NCBI GenBank assembly: GCA_031841125.1
Contig: CM063110.1
Location: 379,134 to 443,133 of the forward strand
Direction of reading: 5' to 3'
DNA length: 64,000 nt
Source: Acanthococcus lagerstroemiae
Lineage: Eukaryota; Arthropoda; Insecta; Hemiptera; Eriococcidae
In this document: positions 24,256 to 35,645 of the stretch, one piece after another
Layout: each line of letters opens with the position of its first letter
Numbering within the stretch: position 1 is the first letter of the stretch
Translations under genes and position numbers: made by a program
Notes under the pieces: model-generated
What the model was told of the DNA's origin: nothing
The model's database searches: none
What the model saw: the letters and a program-made list of their open reading frames with translations, nothing else

Positions 24256-27200
24256 TGGATCCTAGTGTTCTCTCACTGGTCAATTGCTCAGTAGATTAGT
24301 CTACATGAGTACTATATTTTAATAACAAAATAGAATTGCTGATACCAACTTTGCTCAACAGTGTGGGATTAGGACTGGAATCTTCGTAGACCTATGGTAA
24401 GGGGTCTGCTAAGGAGGAAGTGAGGATTTTTGCACTGTACCTCGCTCAAGGGGAAGAAACACGACAGTTATCCAAAATTTAGATGAGGAATACAAGTATG
24501 AACCGGATTGATATTACATTTTATTTTTAAATATTTCCCTTCAATAAATACATGTACATTGATTTTCAAGGGTTCCCTCATGGCGCTCGGACGCGTATGG
24601 TTGAAATTTAGTGTTCTCCTGTTCTCCAAATGTTATAGGGCTCAGTAGATTAGTCTATGTGTGTACTACATTTGAAATATGAAATTGAAATCCAGATGTT
24701 GATTTTTCCCAGCCCAAATGGGACATGGACTGGATATATTATAGTCCCAGTGTTAGAGGTTCTGCTGTGAGGGTGGTGGGGAATTTTGGACTGTGCCTCT
24801 CTCAAGGGGCACGATCATGACGTATATCCAGAATGTGGACGAGAAATGGAAGTCTGGCCCTGGTTCAAATTACATTAAATGTTTTTTCAATTTTTACTCA
24901 ATAAGAAATACAAGTACATTGATTGTCACTAGTTTCCTCATGACGCTTGGACACATATGATTGGATCCTAGTGTTCTCTCGCTGGTCAATGGCTCAGTAG
25001 ATTAGTCTACATGAGTACTGTATTTGAATAACAAATGAGAATTGTTGATAGCAACTTTGCACTACAGTGTGGGAATAAGACTGGAATTTCTGTAGAACCA
25101 CGGTAAGGGGTCTGCTATGGGGGAAGTGAGGATTTTTGCACTGTGCCTCACTCAAGGGTAGGGACATGACATGTATCCAAAATTTAGATGAGGAATACAA
25201 GTATGGGCCGGATCTATATTACATTATATTTAAAAAAATTTCACTACAAGAAATACATGTACCTACATTGATTTTCAAGGGTTCCCTCATGGCGCTCGGA
25301 TGTATATGGTTGCAATTTAGTGTTCTCCTGTTTTCCGAATGTTAAAGGACTCAGAAGACTAGTCTATGTGTATACTACATTAAAATATGAAATTGAAAAC
25401 CAGATGTTGAATTTCCCCAAACCAAATGGGACACGGACTGGAATTATTATAGTCCCAGTGTTGGAGGTTTTGCTGTCAGGGTGGTGGGAGTTTTGGACTG
25501 TGCCTCTCTCGAGAGGTACGATCATAACGTATATCCAGAAGGTGGGCGAGAAATGCAAGTCCGGGCCTGGTTCAAATTACAGTAAGTGTTTTTTCAATTT
25601 TTACTCAATAAGAAATACAAGTACATTGATTTTCACTAGTTTCCTCATGACACTTGGACACATATGATTGGATCTTAGTGTTCTTCACTGGTCAGTGGCT
25701 CATTCAATTAGTCTACATGAGTACTATATTTGAATAACAAATTAGAATTATTGATACCTACTTTGCACAACTGTTTGGGAATTAGACTGGAATTTCCGTA
25801 AACCTATGGTAAGGGGTCTGCGATGGGGGAAGTGAGGATTTTTGCACTGTCCCTCGCTCAAGGGGTAGGGACATGACATATATCCAAAATTAAAGATGAG
25901 GAATACAAGTATGGGCCGGATCGATATTACATTATATGTTAAACATTTCCCTACAAGAAATACATGTACATTGATTTTCAAGGGTTACCTCATGGCGCTC
26001 GGACGCATATGGTTGAAATTTAGTGTTCTCCTGTTCTCCAAATGTTATAGGGCTCAGTAGATTAGTCTATGTGTGTACTACATTTGAAATATGAAATTGA
26101 AATCCAGATGTTGATTTTTCCCAGCCCAAATGGGACATGGACCGGATATATTATAGTCCCAGTGTTAGAGGTTCTGCTGTGAGGGTGGTGGGGAATTTTG
26201 GACTGTGCCTCTCTCAAGGGGCACGATCATGACGTATATCCAGAATGTGGACGAGAAATGGAAGTCTGGCCCTGGTTCAAATTACATTAAATGTTTTTTC
26301 AATTTTTACTCAATAAGAAATACAAGTACATTGATTGTCACTAGTTTCCTCATGACGCTTGGACACATATGATTGGATCCTAGTGTTCTCTCGCTGGTCA
26401 ATGGCTCAGTAGATTAGTCTACATGAGTACTGTATTTGAATAACAAATGAGAATTGTTGATAGCAACTTTGCACTACAGTGTGGGAATAAGACTGGAATT
26501 TCTGTAGAACCACGGTAAGGGGTCTGCTATGGGGGAAGTGAGGATTTTTGCACTGTGCCTCACTCAAGGGGTAGGGACATGACATGTATCCAAAATTTAG
26601 ATGAGGAATACAAGTATGGGCCGGATCTATATTACATTATATTTAAAAAAATTTCACTACAAGAAATACATGTACCTACATTGATTTTCAAGGGTTCCCT
26701 CATGGCGCTCGGATGTATATGGTTGCAATTTAGTGTTCTCCTGTTTTCCGAATGTTAAAGGACTCAGAAGACTAGTCTATGTGTATACTACATTTAAAAT
26801 ATGAAATTGAAAACCAGATGTTGAATTTCCCCAAACCAAATGGGACACGGACTGGAATTATTATAGTCCCAGTGTTGGAGGTTTTGCTGTCAGGGTGGTG
26901 GGGAGTTTTGGACTGTGCCTCTCTCGAGAGGTACGATCATAACGTATATCCAGAAGGTGGGCGAGAAATGCAAGTCCGGGCCTGGTTCAAATTACAGTAA
27001 GTGTTTTTTCAATTTTTACTCAATAAGAAATACAAGTACATTGATTTTCACTAGTTTCCTCATGACACTTGGACACATATGATTGGATCTTAGTGTTCTT
27101 TCACTGGTCAGTGGCTCATTCAATTAGTCTACATGAGTACTATATTTGAATAACAAATTAGAATTATTGATACCTACTTTGCACAACTGTTTGGGAATTA

Positions 27201-29430
27201 GACTGGAATTTCCGTAAACCTATGGTAAGGGGTCTGCGATGGGGGAAGTGAGGATTTTTGCACTGTCCCTCGCTCAAGGGGTAGGGACATGACATATATC
27301 CAAAATTAAAGATGAGGAATACAAGTATGGGCCGGATCGATATTACATTATATGTTAAACATTTCCCTACAAGAAATACATGTACATTGATTTTCAAGGG
27401 TTACCTCATGGCGCTCGGACGCATATGGTTGCAATTTAGTGTTCTCCTGTTCTCCGAATGTTAAAGGGCTCAGTAGATTAGTCTATGTGTGTACTACATT
27501 TAATAAATGAAATTGAAATCCAGATGTTGATTTTTCCCGAACCAAATGGGACATGGAATAGAATTATTATAGTCCCAATGTCGGAGGTGTTGCTACGAGG
27601 TTGGTGGGGAATCTTGGACTGTGCCTCTCTCGTGGGGTACGATCCTAACGTATTTCCACAATGTGGATGAGAAGTGCTGTCTGGGCCTGGTTCAAATTAC
27701 ATTAAATGTTTTTTCAATTTTTACTCATTAAGAAATACAAGTACATTGATTTGCACTAGTTTCTCCATGACGCTTGGACACGTATGATTGGATCCTAGTG
27801 TTCTCTCACTGGTCAGTAACTCAGTAGATTTGTCTACATGAGCACTATATTTGAATAACAAATTAGAATTGCTGAAACCAACTTTGCACAACAGTGTGGG
27901 AATTAGACTGGAATATCTGTAGAACCATGGTAAGGGGTTTGCTATAGGGGAAGTGAGGATTTTTTCACTGTGCCTCGCTCAAGGGGTAGGGACATGACAT
28001 GTATCCAAGATTTAGATGAGGAATACAAGTATGGGCCGGATCGATATTACATTTTATTTTAAAATATTTCCCTACAAGAAATATATGTACATTGATTTTC
28101 AAGAGTTCCCTCATGGCGCTTGGACGCAAATGGTTGCAATTTAGTGTTCTCCTGTTTTCCGAATGTTAAAGGGCTCTGTAGATTAGTCTATGTGTGTACT
28201 ACATTTAAAATATGAAATTGAAAGCCAGATGTTGAATTTCCCCGAAGCAAATGGGACATGGACTGGAATTATTATAGTCCCAGTGTTGGAGGTTTTGCTG
28301 TGAGGGTGGTGGGGAATTTTGGACTGTGCCTCTTTCAAACGGTGTGATCATAACATATATCCAGAATGTGGACGAGAAATGCAAGTCCGGGCGTGGTTCA
28401 AATTACATTATTCGTTTTTTCAATTTTTACTCAATAAGAAATACAAGTACATTGATTTTCACTAGTTTCCTCATGACGCTTGGACACATATGATTGGATC
28501 TATCTTAGTGATCTCTTACTGGTCAATGGCTCATTAGATTAGTCTACATGAGTACTATATTTGAATGACAAATTAGAATTGTTGATACCAACTTTGCCAA
28601 GCAGTGTGGGAATTAGACTGGAATTTCTGTAGACCCATGGGAAGGGGTATGCTACGGGGGAAGTGAGGATTTTTGCACTGTGCCTCGCTCAAGGGGAAGG
28701 AACACGACAGTTATCCAAAATTTAGATGCGAAATACAAGTATGAACCGGATTGATATTACATTTTATTTTTAAATATTTCCCTTCTAGAAATACATGTAC
28801 ATTGATTTTCAAGGGTTCCCTCATGGCGCTCGGACGCATATGGTTGAAATTTAGTGTTCTCCTGTTCTCCAAATGTTATAGGGCTCAGTAGATTAGTCTA
28901 TGTGTGTACTACATTTAAAATATGAAATTGAAATCCAGATGTCGAATTTCCCCAAACCAAATGGGACATGGACTGGAATTCTTATAGTCCCAGTGTTGAA
29001 GGTTTTGCTATCAGGGTGGTGGGGAGTTTTGGACTGTGCCTCTCTCGAGGGGTACGATCATAACGTATATCCAGAATGTGGGTGAGAAATGCAAGTCTGG
29101 GCCTGGTTCAAATTACAGTAAGTGTTTTTTCAATTTTTACTCAATAAGAAATACAAGTACATTGATATGCACTAGTTTCCTCATGAAGCTTGGACTCGAC
29201 TCATATGATTGGACCTTAGTGTTCCCTTGCTGGTCAATGGCTCAGTAGATTAGTCTACATGAGTACTATATTTGAATAACAAATTAGAATTGCTGATACC
29301 AACTTTGCACAACAGTGTGGGAATAGGACTGGAATCTTCGTAGACCTATGGTAAGGGGTCTGCTAAGGGGGAAGTGAGGATTTTTGCACTGTACCTCGCT
29401 CAAGGGGTAGGGACATAACATATATCCAAA

Positions 29431-30070
29431 ATGACCCATGGTTTGGGGTCTGCTATGGGGGAGGTAAGAATTCTTGTACTATGCGTCCCTCAAGGGACGT
29501 TAATTCAGAGCCTGCATAATAGGTACCTGAGTTTGCCAATACTGTCAGGCCGCAGAAATTGAAAAATAAGAGAACACCTGCAAAAACAGACGCGCGGAGG
29601 TATGAGAAAAACAATCACTGGTTATTTGTCTGTAGGTCTGCAATCTAAGTATCTGTATATGCTTGTTGCTTGATGGGCAAACTGGAAACATTTAGGTCCT
29701 CACTTTGATTGGAGGATTCTATATACCAAGATGACTATTACCTTAATATCAAACTGGGTCTGGTTGACGGATTGGGTTAATGAAAATCTGGTCCCTTGTA
29801 AAAAAAAAAAAAAGACCATGTTACAAGAACGAGAAATATCAAACAAAACTGTCCCGCCAAAAAGGACCACTTTGCTATTTGTCTACTTCATTTGTAGTTT
29901 TTATTTTATTTTTTTTTTTTCCCTTGCAAAAATGGTCTCTGTAGTTGGGGCTGCTTTGTACTTTATGTCTTACCATGTGGTCCTTGTAGGAAGGACTGTT
30001 TTGTATGAAGAGGTCCTTGTAGGCAGGGCTCTTTTGTACTGTCTGTCTTCCTTTCTTTCTTACAAAATAA
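29431..30070 (-). repeat. Satellite cassette, copy 3
   Basis: Third copy of the cassette, same orientation as copy 2. A one-base loss within the region matching the 79-codon frame (CAAAAACAGACGCG against CAAAAGACAGACGCG) breaks that frame, which argues against selection for a protein. Confidence 0.8.
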
Positions 30071-31388
30071 GATTGGATCCTAGTGTTCTCTCACTGGTCA
30101 ATTGCTCAGTAGATTAGTCTACATGAGTACTATATTTGAATAACAAATTAGAATTTCTGATACCAACTTTGTACAACAGTTTTGGAATTACACTGGAATT
30201 TCCGTAAACCTATGGTAAGGGGTCTGCTATGGGGGAAGTGAGGATTTTTTCACTGTGCGTCGCTCAAGTGGTAGGGACATGACATGTATCCAAAATTTAG
30301 ATGAGGAATACAAGTATGGGCCGGATCGATATTACATTATATTTTAAAATACATATTTCCGTACAAGAAAAACATGTATATTGATTTTCAAGGGTTCCCA
30401 CATGGCGCTCGGATGTATATGGTTGCAATCTAGTGTTTTCCTGTTCTCCGATTGTTAAGGGGCTCAGTAGATTAGTCTATGTGTGTACTACATTTAATAA
30501 ATGAAATTGAAATCCAGATGTTGATTTTTCCCGAACCAAATGGGACATGGACTAGAATTATTATAGTCCCAATGTCGGAGGTGTTGCTACGAGGTTGGTG
30601 GGGAATCTTGGACTGTGCCTCTCTCGTGGGGTACGATCATAACGTATTTCCACAATGTGGATGAGAAGTGCTGTCTGGGCCTGGTTCAAATTACATTAAA
30701 TGTTTTTTCAATTTTTACTCATTAAGAAATACAAGTACATTGATTTCCACTAGTTTACTCATGACGCTTGGACACGTATGATTGGATCCTAGTGTTCTCT
30801 CACTGGTCAGTGGCTCAGTAGATTAGTCTACATGAGTAATATATTTGAAAAACAAATTAGAATTGCTGAAACCAACTTTGCACAACAGTGTGGGAATTAG
30901 ACTGGAATATCTGTAGAACCATGGTAAGGGGTCTACTATAGGGGAAGTGAGGATTTTTTCACTGTGCCTCGCTCAAGGGGTAGGGACATGACATGTATCC
31001 AAAATTTAGATGAGGAATACAAGTATGGGCCGGATCGATATTACATTTTATTTTAAAATATTTCCCTACAAGAAATATATGTACATTGATTTTCAAGAGT
31101 TCCCTCATGGCGCTCGGACGCAAATGGTTGCAATTTAGTGTTCTCCTGTTTTCCGAATTTTAAAGGGCTCTGTAGATTATTCTATGTGTGTACTACATTT
31201 AAAATATGAAATTGAAAGCCAGATGTTGAATTTCCCCGAAGCAAATGGGACATGGACTGGAATTATTATAGTCCCAGTGTTGGAGGTTTTTCTGTGAGGG
31301 TGGTGGGGAATTTTGGACTGTGCCTCTTTCAAACGGTGTGATCATAACATATATCCAGAATGTGGACGAGAAATGCAAGTCTGGGCGT

Positions 31389-32000
31389 GAGTAGGTATAA
31401 AAGGCCGATTCTAGAACACACAACGGACTATGCTAAGCGCCACTGACGTCAGGCGTTCAGAGCTCAACTGTGTAAGGGTTGTCGGTGGGTGATTATGCTA
31501 ATGATTTTTTAACGTATAGACGCTGTGTTTTAGGTTTGTTATTTAATGCGTCGGATAAAATAATTTATGCGTCGGGTAAAATAATTTAATGCGTCGGGTA
31601 AAATAATTTAATACGTCGGGCGTAATAATTTAATGTATCGGGCATAATATTTTCAAGTGGAAGGTACTTATGCATTAAGCATATGGATTTAATTGAAATA
31701 TTTGTACCTTTTATCCGATTTATTCTCTCATATAAGCTATTTGATTGGAGGTATTAATTAATTAATTTAGTCATTTACCTGAGCAATCAACCTGTGGACA
31801 GCGGTTCGATACTAGACGCGCTAGCGTCTATTATCTAAGCTTCTGTCCCTCGCAATAAAGAGAGGAGATTCGCCGATCTTTGAAGACGAAGGTCTTCTAA
31901 GATCGACGAGTCTAGCTCTCGCTTAAATGCAGTTAGATATCAAAAATGAGGAAAATATGAAATAATAATATTTCGGAAATACGCATCGAGATTCGAATAT
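31389..32000 (+). promoter_or_regulatory. LTR- or promoter-like segment: TATA box, 22-bp tandem repeats, hairpin, AATAAA
   Basis: The satellite stops in mid-unit and a sequence with retroelement-terminus features begins. A TATAAAAGG box lies at about 31398; five copies of a 22-bp unit (TGCGTCGGGTAAAATAATTTAA, increasingly diverged) at about 31546-31650; AATAAAG at about 31853; and a strong hairpin, GATCTT-GAAGAC paired with GTCTTC-AAGATC, at about 31875-31903. Near 32003, AATTGGCGAGCC resembles the TGGCG start of an LTR primer-binding site. Together these suggest a 5' or solo LTR, but no second LTR copy was found in the window. Confidence 0.45.
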
Positions 32001-32600
32001 TCAAATTGGCGAGCCAATTTCACGTTCCAGGCTATGAGGAACGGGCATTTCGCTTATTTCGTCTCAAGTCATTAGCAAACAGCGATGACCACCGGAGAAA
32101 AAATCTCGCCATTGTGTGGGTATGCCAAACGGTAAACAATGCTTTTGTAACTCGAGAATCCTTTGTCCAGACTCTAGACATTTTTGCAGGTTGGAAAAAT
32201 AACGGAGGTGGTGGCGATGCTGGTGACGGTTGTGCGACTTGCGGTTGTGCGACTTGCTATCGTCTAACGGGATCGTCTAACAGTAGACAATCCTTTTGCA
32301 AACTCGAGATTCCTTCGTTGGTGTCCAGTCAATTAGCAGGTGCTTGCTGGAGAAAAGTATCTCGCCATTGTGTATGTGTGCGATTTGCATACAAATACGA
32401 GGGTGGTTTAACCGATACACCCTTTGTATACTCAAACTATAATGACAAGTTGTATGCAAACAGCGGGTAACAAGTCATTGTCTAATCCTTTTTCCCATCG
32501 TGCCCGCGACTTTCTCTCCGAAGAAGAAAAGGATTGCCGTGTAACAATAGATCCTTCTAACAGTTTGCTCTAAATTCCAGAGTCGGGTGAAAGTTTTAAG
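32001..32600 (+). other. Unassigned segment with a 154-codon open frame and a degenerate internal duplication
   Basis: An open frame runs from 32006 to 32470. Two parts resemble each other (around 32085-32165 and 32335-32400, both with a CTCGCCATTGTGT core), as does the GTTGTGCGACTTGC motif repeated at 32229-32260. The frame was not recognised as any protein family and is Cys-rich only locally because of the duplication. It might be a leader of an LTR element starting upstream, or noncoding. Confidence 0.3.
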
Positions 32601-32614
32601 ATTTAACCATATCC

Positions 32615-34925
32615 TTATTATGTCTTCTGTAGGTTTTTTCTCTTTCATTCCTCAGCTGTTACTCAGAACTAATTTCCAATGCCCGCATTCGCTTTGTCAT
32701 GAAATTCTACATCTAGTACACGTATTGGAAGTCCTTCGTTACCCCTTTCTCAACTTGAGTAAAGCTAGAAGTTTCAAAATATTAGGAAAATTTGGTGTAA
32801 AAAAACAAGTATTCTGTAGGTTTTTCCTCTTTCATTCCTCAGCCGTTACTCAGAACTAATTTCCAAGCCCCGCATTCGCTTTGTCATGAAATTCTACAGC
32901 TAGTAAACGTATTGGAAATCCTTCGTTACCCCTATCTCAACTTGAGTTAAGCTAGAAGTTTCAAAATATTAGAAGGATTCTGTGAAAAACATTATGTCTT
33001 CTGTAGGTTTTTTCTCGTTCATTCCTCAGCTGTTACTCAGAACTAATTTCCAAGGCCCGCATTCGCTTTGTCATGAAATTCTACATCTAGTACACGTAAT
33101 AGAAGTCCTTCGTTACCCCTATCTCAGCTTGAGTATAGCTAGAAGTTTCAAAATATTAGGAAAATTCGGTGGAAAAAAACAAGTATTCTGTAGGTTTTTT
33201 CTCTTTCATTCCTCAGCCGATACTCAGAACTAATTTCCAAGCCCCGCATTCGCTTTGTCATGAAATTCATCCGCTAGTAAACGTATTGGAAGTCCTTCGT
33301 TACCCCTTTCTCAACTTGAGTTAAGCTAGAAGTTTCAAAATATTAGGAAAATTCGGTGGAAAAAAACAAGTATTCTGTAGGTTTTTCCTCTTTCATTCCT
33401 CAGCCGTTACTCAGAACTAATTTCCAAGGCCCGCATTCGCTTTGTCATGAAATTCTACATCTAGTACCCGTATTGGAAGTCCTTCGTTACCCCTATCTCA
33501 ACTTGAGTTAAGCTAGAAGTTTCAAAATATTAGAAGGATTCTGTGAAAAACATTATGTCTTCTGTAGGTTTTTCCTCTTTCATTCCTCAGCCGTTACTCA
33601 AAACTAAATTCCAAGGCACGCATTCGCTTTGTCATGAAATTCTACATCTAGTACACGTATTGGAAGTCCTTCGTTACCCCAATCTCAACTTGAGTAAAGC
33701 TAGAAGTTTGAAAATATTAGGAAAATTCTGTGGGAAAAAACCAGTATTCTGTAGGTTTTTTCTCTTTCATTCCTCAGCTGTTACTCAGAACTAATTTCCA
33801 CGGCCCGCATTCGCTTTGTCATGAAATTCTACTGCTGGTAAACGTAGTGGAAGTCCTTCGTTACCCCTACCTCACCTTGAGTAAAGCTAGAAGTTTCAAA
33901 ATATTAAGAAAATTCTGTGGAAAAAAACAAGTATTCTGTAGGTTTTTCCTCATTCATTCCTCAGCCGTTAGTCAGAACTAATTTCCAAGCCCCGCATTCG
34001 CTTTGTCATGAAATTCTACAGCTAGTAATCGTATTGGAAGTCCTTCGTTACCCCTATCTCAACTTGAGTAAAGCTAGAAGTTTCAAAATATTAGGAAACT
34101 TCTGTGGAAAAAAACAAGTATTCTGTAGGTTTTTCCTCATTCATTCCTCAACCGTTAGTCAGAACTAATTTCCAAGCCCCGCATTCGCTTTGTCATGAAA
34201 TTCTACAGCTAGTAAACGTATTGGAAATCCTTCGTTATCCTTATCTCAACTTGAGTACAGCTAGAAGTTTCAAAATATTAGGAAAATTTGGTGGAAAAAA
34301 ACAAGTATTCTGTAGGTTTTTTCGCTTTCATTCCTCAGCCGTTACTCAGAACTAATTTCCAAGGCCCGCATTCGCTTCGTCATGAAATTCTACAGCTAGT
34401 AAACGTATTGGAAATCCTTTGTTATCCTTATCTCAACTTGAGTAAAGCTAGAAGTTTCAAAATATTAGGAAACTTCTGTGGAAAAAAACAAGTATTCTGT
34501 AGGTTTTTCCTCATTCATTCCTCAGCCGTTAGTCAGAACTAATTTCCAAGGCCCGCATTCGCTTCGTCATGAAATTCTACAGCTAGTAAACGTATTGGAA
34601 ATCCTTTGTTATCCTTATCTCAACCTGAGTAAAGCTAGAAATTTCAAAATATTAGAAGAATTCTGTGAGAAGAAAACAAGTAATCTGTAGGTTTTTTCTC
34701 TTCAATTCCTCAGCCGTTACTCAGAACTAACTTCCAAGGCCCGCATTCGCTTTGTCATGAAATTTTACTGCTGGTAAACGTATTGGAAGTCCTTCGTTAC
34801 CTCTACTACACCTTGAGTAAAGCTAGAAATTTCAAAATATTAGGAAAATTCTGTGGGGAAAAAACAAGTATTCTGTAGGTTTTATCACTTTTATTCCTCA
34901 GCCGTTATTCAGAACTAATTTCCAA
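32615..34925 (+). repeat. Second satellite: ~187-bp monomer, about 12-13 copies
   Basis: The landmark TCTGTAGGTTTTT recurs near 32624, 32812, 33000, 33187, 33374, 33560, 33747, 33935, 34122, 34309, 34496, 34684 and 34871, a period of about 187 bases. Each monomer contains a conserved CCCGCATTCGCTTYGTCATGAAATT block. Because 187 is not a multiple of three, successive copies carry the same 61-90-codon reading frame in rotating phases; this is a by-product and not a gene family. Monomers differ by several percent. Confidence 0.95.
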
Positions 34926-35430
34926 TTTCTGAACCTCACTTCCTCTCACTCTTTATATTTTGTACTGTGGAACGGTGGGGGGAGAGGGGGTGAAGGTAAG
35001 AAGGAGAGTGGGAAAAACATGCCACTCAATTCGGGTTGGATAATGTTTTCCCCCAATTTGGCTCATGGTGGCTGGAATGATGAGGAAGTTCTAGTTCCCT
35101 GTAATCGTGAAGTCTGAGAACGAGCTTGTAATAGCTCAGTACCCATCAATCTGATCAAAAAATATCAAGACACCAAAATTGTTTGATACAGGATTATATA
35201 TTCTGAACTATTCAGTCTAAAATATTAATTTTGGCGCCCCTAATACATAATATATACTCAGTATTTTCACATCTTATGGGTGCTCAAATTTATCAAAATC
35301 AAAAAAATTATTTTAGAAATAAAAAAGACAAAAAAAAACACGCCGGCTCACCCGCCGCGGCGCCACATGTGGCCGCATCTTTCCTATGGCCCTTGGGACG
35401 GCCCTGTTCTTGAAACAAATAATAACTTAA
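34926..35430. other. Spacer between satellite and the last exon of the recombinase gene
   Basis: Low-complexity G-rich and A-rich stretches (34975-35010, 35290-35340) and no recognisable gene. On the minus strand this is the region downstream of the split recombinase gene's stop codon, so it should contain the 3' UTR. No clear AATAAA on that strand was seen within it. Confidence 0.4.
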
Positions 35431-35645
35431 TTAAAACGTATTGGCTACTTTCAGGGTACGTTTTCCATTACGAATATTGTGTAAGGTAGCTTTGATGCTC
35501 GATATACTGACTGTAATATTTAATGTTTCGAACCGTGCGCGGCAGGCTTCCAGCTGGGTTGTTCTTATACAACGGGTCTTGTCCGCAATCTCTTCTTTGA
35601 ACATTTCTTGGAGAATGTTCAGCATCACTATGATGTCCATCTTAT
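35431..35645 (-). CDS. Recombinase gene exon 13 (C-terminal domain, stop)
   Basis: The acceptor TATAGGACAG gives phase 1 in; the exon ends at a TAA. It encodes KMDIIVMLNILQEMFKEEIA and, later, TTQLEACRAR and IKATLHNIRNGK. This resembles the C-terminal helical domain of the recognised family, where a Cys/Leu-rich helix is followed by an IK-x-x-x-HN segment. That resemblance is the main reason for linking the exon to the gene on the far side of the retrotransposon. Confidence 0.6.

Larger units (their letters stand above)
21566..31388 (-). repeat. Dimeric satellite, long minus-orientation block with higher-order structure
   Basis: The A/B half-units continue for almost 10 kb in reverse complement. 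A higher-order period is evident: the stretch around 25748-25981 recurs nearly identically at 27164-27397, 1416 bases later, which is four half-units; 24990-25340 and 26410-26760 form another such pair. Two cassette copies interrupt the array. It ends within a unit at 31388 (after GGGCGTG), where unrelated sequence starts. Recurrent 60-115-codon frames here are by-products of the repeat. Confidence 0.9.

Noticed and set aside
21566..31388. Recurrent frames of 60-115 codons in the dimeric satellite as a protein family
   Set aside because: They occur on both strands at the same place, differ in length with unit drift and have no conserved start or stop. They are by-products of an AT-rich repeat.
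33543..34690. Tandem 83-codon frames in the 187-bp satellite
   Set aside because: Each is the same monomer read in rotating phases because 187 is not divisible by three. Neighbouring frames overlap, which real genes would not do this way.
32615..34925. CRISPR array
   Set aside because: The units are contiguous with no unique spacers, the monomer is far longer than a CRISPR repeat, and the genome is eukaryotic.
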